From: Collimonas arenae
GTDB lineage: Bacteria; Pseudomonadota; Gammaproteobacteria; Burkholderiales; Burkholderiaceae_D
Assembly (NCBI RefSeq): GCF_001584165.1
Contig: NZ_CP013233.1
Location: 3,232,620-3,296,619 of the forward strand
Reading direction: 5' to 3'
Length of the DNA stretch: 64,000 nt
In this document: positions 61,914-64,000 of the stretch, piece after piece
How positions within the stretch are numbered: position 1 is the first letter of the stretch
Layout of the letters: each line of letters begins with the position of its first letter
Notes under the pieces: generated by a model
What the model saw: only the letters and a program-made list of their open reading frames with translations
The model's database searches: none
What the model was told of the DNA's origin: nothing
Program-made: the position numbers and the translations under genes

Positions 61914-62600
61914 ATGAAAATCCTGATCGTCGAAGATGAATTGAAGACGGCAGACTACCTTTGCAAAGGCTTGACCGAGCAAGGTTGCGTGGTCGATGTC
62001 GCGCATGACGGGATAGATGGCCAACACCTGGCGTTGCAGCACGATTACGATGTCATTGTGCTCGACGTCATGCTACCCGGCATGGATGGTTTTTCGGTCT
62101 TGCACGGACTGCGCGCAATCAAGCAAACCCCGGTCATCATGCTGACCGCGCGCGACCGCGTCGAAGATCGGATCAAGGGCTTGCAAGGCGGCGCCGACGA
62201 TTACCTGGTCAAACCGTTTTCTTTCCTCGAATTGCTGGCACGCTTGCAGGCGCTGACGCGGCGTGGCCGTGCGATGGAGCCGGCTCAGTTGCGCATCGCC
62301 GATCTGCAGATCGACCTGATCAGCCGTAAGGCCTATCGCGCCAATGTCCGCATCGACCTGACCGCCAAGGAATTTTCACTATTGGCGGTGCTGGCCCGAC
62401 GGCAAGGCGAAATCCTGTCGAAAACAGCGATCGCCGAACTGGTGTGGGACATGAATTTCGACAGTAATACCAACGTCGTTGAAGTTGCCATCAAACGCTT
62501 GCGCGCCAAAATCGACACACCGTTCAGCCCCAAGCTGCTGCATACGATCCGCGGTATGGGCTATGTGCTGGAACCGCGTAGCCTGGAGACGCACGAATGA
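61914..62600 (+). CDS. OmpR-family response regulator, heavy-metal (CusR/IrlR) type
   Basis: 228 residues. Receiver domain with the acidic pocket ([20 protein letters not shown]), the phosphorylated Asp in [15 protein letters not shown], the T/S position in [14 protein letters not shown] and the Lys in [17 protein letters not shown]. The winged-helix DNA-binding domain follows ([33 protein letters not shown]). The pattern is that of CusR/CopR regulators. It sits 83 bases after the pump gene, in an operon with it, and overlaps the kinase gene by four bases. Confidence 0.95.
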   Translation: MKILIVEDELKTADYLCKGLTEQGCVVDVAHDGIDGQHLALQHDYDVIVLDVMLPGMDGFSVLHGLRAIKQTPVIMLTARDRVEDRIKGLQGGADDYLVKPFSFLELLARLQALTRRGRAMEPAQLRIADLQIDLISRKAYRANVRIDLTAKEFSLLAVLARRQGEILSKTAIAELVWDMNFDSNTNVVEVAIKRLRAKIDTPFSPKLLHTIRGMGYVLEPRSLETHE

Positions 62601-64000
62601 AACGGTCGATCACGGTACGCCTGGTCGCCATGTTTGCGCTGGCGGCACTACTGATCTTTTCCCTGATCGGCAGTGCGCTGTATGGGGTGCTGCGACGAGA
62701 GCTGGCACGCCATCAGCAAGACGAGCTGAATACCCGCTTCCAGGACACCCAATACATGATCGGCCACAACGGCGACCCCAGCCGCTGGCCGCGCGTACAG
62801 GCCAAGCTGGATACCCTGAGTCCCGCCGACGGCAGCATCCGCTACTGGGTGCTGGGTGATGATCCACGCTTCCAGTACGGCAAGGGACTGGCCGAAATCG
62901 ACCAACTGGACCGCAATCCGAACGGCATGAGCACCATGCAGCTGCGCGGCCGCGAATATCCACTGCATGCGATGACCGGCACCATTCCCCCATTTATGGA
63001 TAGGCCAGCGGTGCGCTTGATTGTTGCCGTCGACGCCGCGCCATACATGCATACCATGCACGCTTTCCTGCTGGCGTTGGTCGGCCTGTCGCTGGTCGGC
63101 GTGCTGCTAGTGATGCTGCTGGGCTACTGGATCGCCCAGGTAGGCTTGCGGCCGCTCAAGCAACTGTCCAGTGAAGCGCAGGCGCTCGGTCCGCGCAACT
63201 TGTCACAACGCCTGAAGATTTCGCCATTGCCGGATGAGCTCTCGGACCTGACGATTGCCTTCAACGGCGCGCTGGAACGCATGGAAGGTGCATACAACCA
63301 GTTGGAGGCCTTTAATGCCGACGTCGCCCATGAATTGCGCACGCCGCTAGCCAACCTGATCGGCGAGACCCAGGTAGCACTGTCACGCCAGCGCACTGCC
63401 CCGCACTTCGAAGAAGTCCTGCAATCGAACCTGGAAGAATTGGAACGACTGCGCTCAATCATCAACGACATGCTGTTCCTGGCCCGGGCCGACCAGGGCG
63501 AAGCCGCCACCAGCCTGGTGCACGCGTCGATTGCGCAAGAGATCAACAAGACCGTGGAATTCTTTGAGTTTGTACTGGACGAGTCTAAAATGACGGTCAA
63601 TGTCGACGGCGACATCGGTGCGGAAGCGTCGATTGAAACCTCGCTGTTCCGGCGCGCAATGAGCAACCTGTTGCACAACGCAATCCAGCATTCCAAGCCC
63701 GGCGCCGGCATCGTCGTGCGCATCACGCAGCAGCCGGCGGCAATCCAGATTGCCGTATCAAATCCCGGCCAGCCGATTGCAGGCACGCATCTGCCACGGC
63801 TATTCGATCGTTTTTATCGCGTCGACGCAGCCCGCAATGACCGTGACCCAAGCCAGTTGCATGGCCACGGACTTGGCTTGGCGATCGTCAAGGCGATTGC
63901 CAAGATGCACGGTGGTAGCGTGTTTGCGAATAGCGTCGCAGGACTGACGACAATAGGTTTCAGCATCCCTGCCGGCGACGATACGCTTCAACAAATAAAC
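62597..64000 (+). CDS. sensor histidine kinase, heavy-metal (CusS) type, 3' end outside the window
   Basis: At least 468 residues; the window ends in frame. The start ATG overlaps the regulator's stop codon (ATGA). Helix 1 is [20 protein letters not shown]; a periplasmic domain of about 125 residues follows, with [13 protein letters not shown] and PYMHTMHAF near its end; helix 2 is [20 protein letters not shown]. Then come HAMP, the phospho-His in [19 protein letters not shown], and the ATPase boxes LLHNAIQHS (N), FDRFYRVD (F) and [19 protein letters not shown] (G). The catalytic end is nearly complete, so only the last few residues are missing. Confidence 0.93.
   Translation, partial: MKRSITVRLVAMFALAALLIFSLIGSALYGVLRRELARHQQDELNTRFQDTQYMIGHNGDPSRWPRVQAKLDTLSPADGSIRYWVLGDDPRFQYGKGLAEIDQLDRNPNGMSTMQLRGREYPLHAMTGTIPPFMDRPAVRLIVAVDAAPYMHTMHAFLLALVGLSLVGVLLVMLLGYWIAQVGLRPLKQLSSEAQALGPRNLSQRLKISPLPDELSDLTIAFNGALERMEGAYNQLEAFNADVAHELRTPLANLIGETQVALSRQRTAPHFEEVLQSNLEELERLRSIINDMLFLARADQGEAATSLVHASIAQEINKTVEFFEFVLDESKMTVNVDGDIGAEASIETSLFRRAMSNLLHNAIQHSKPGAGIVVRITQQPAAIQIAVSNPGQPIAGTHLPRLFDRFYRVDAARNDRDPSQLHGHGLGLAIVKAIAKMHGGSVFANSVAGLTTIGFSIPAGDDTLQQIN

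Overview
The gene content and order point to a betaproteobacterium of the order Burkholderiales, most likely family Oxalobacteraceae (Collimonas- or Herbaspirillum-like). The reasons are the runs smc-zipA-ligA-galU-def, dapC-dapD-pilU-yffB-dapE-prmB, pyrG-kdsA-eno-ftsB and ilvBNC-pssA-psd-leuA, together with the DUF3619/DUF3106/RDD genes behind a small sigma factor. This is inference from protein families and synteny; no database search was possible. Most of the window is ordinary core chromosome. No tRNA, rRNA, CRISPR array or full-length insertion sequence was recognised.

Layout. 1-9.4 kb (minus strand): start of a Kef-type antiporter, def, galU, ligA, zipA, smc. 9.7-18.9 kb (plus): a lysine/diaminopimelate cluster (dapC, dapD, dapE) with a PilU-like ATPase and a YffB-like reductase inside it, then prmB, an ABC-F ATPase and a DUF2520 protein. 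19-20.8 kb: an amino-acid ABC importer (binding protein plus permease, no ATPase), preceded by a 117-nt strongly structured intergenic element. 20.8-23.6 kb: ppk and a small possible toxin-tail/immunity remnant. 23.7-30.6 kb: a D-amino-acid utilisation cluster made of a GntP/DsdX-type permease, RidA, N-acyl-D-amino-acid deacylase and an RpiR regulator, divergent from a D-serine-deaminase-like enzyme and a PfkB kinase. Three similar palindromes lie in the divergent promoter region. 30.6-33.9 kb: a MocR-type regulator (frameshifted), DUF2917, ChaC and a repeat-rich spacer. 33.9-44.1 kb (minus): leuA, Kbp-like LysM protein, pssA, psd, a small lipoprotein and SIMPL pair, an ion channel and ilvBNC. 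The 3' end of ilvC is followed by two 152-bp units that each repeat its last 14 codons. 44.7-47 kb (plus): sigma factor, DUF3619, DUF3106, RDD. 47-54 kb: DUF455, gamma carbonic anhydrase, hslO, ftsB, eno, kdsA, pyrG. 54.3-64 kb (plus): an MFS exporter and a tripartite RND efflux operon that runs into a two-component system, with a CusR-like box upstream.

A feature that cuts across the window: six genes (pilU-like, a DUF7079-like gene, the MocR regulator, the DUF455 gene, the RND outer-membrane gene and the RND pump) are broken by nine single-base losses. Nearly all fall at short homopolymers, and none is a gain. This looks more like uncorrected sequencing error than gene decay, so these genes are described here as probably intact in the organism.
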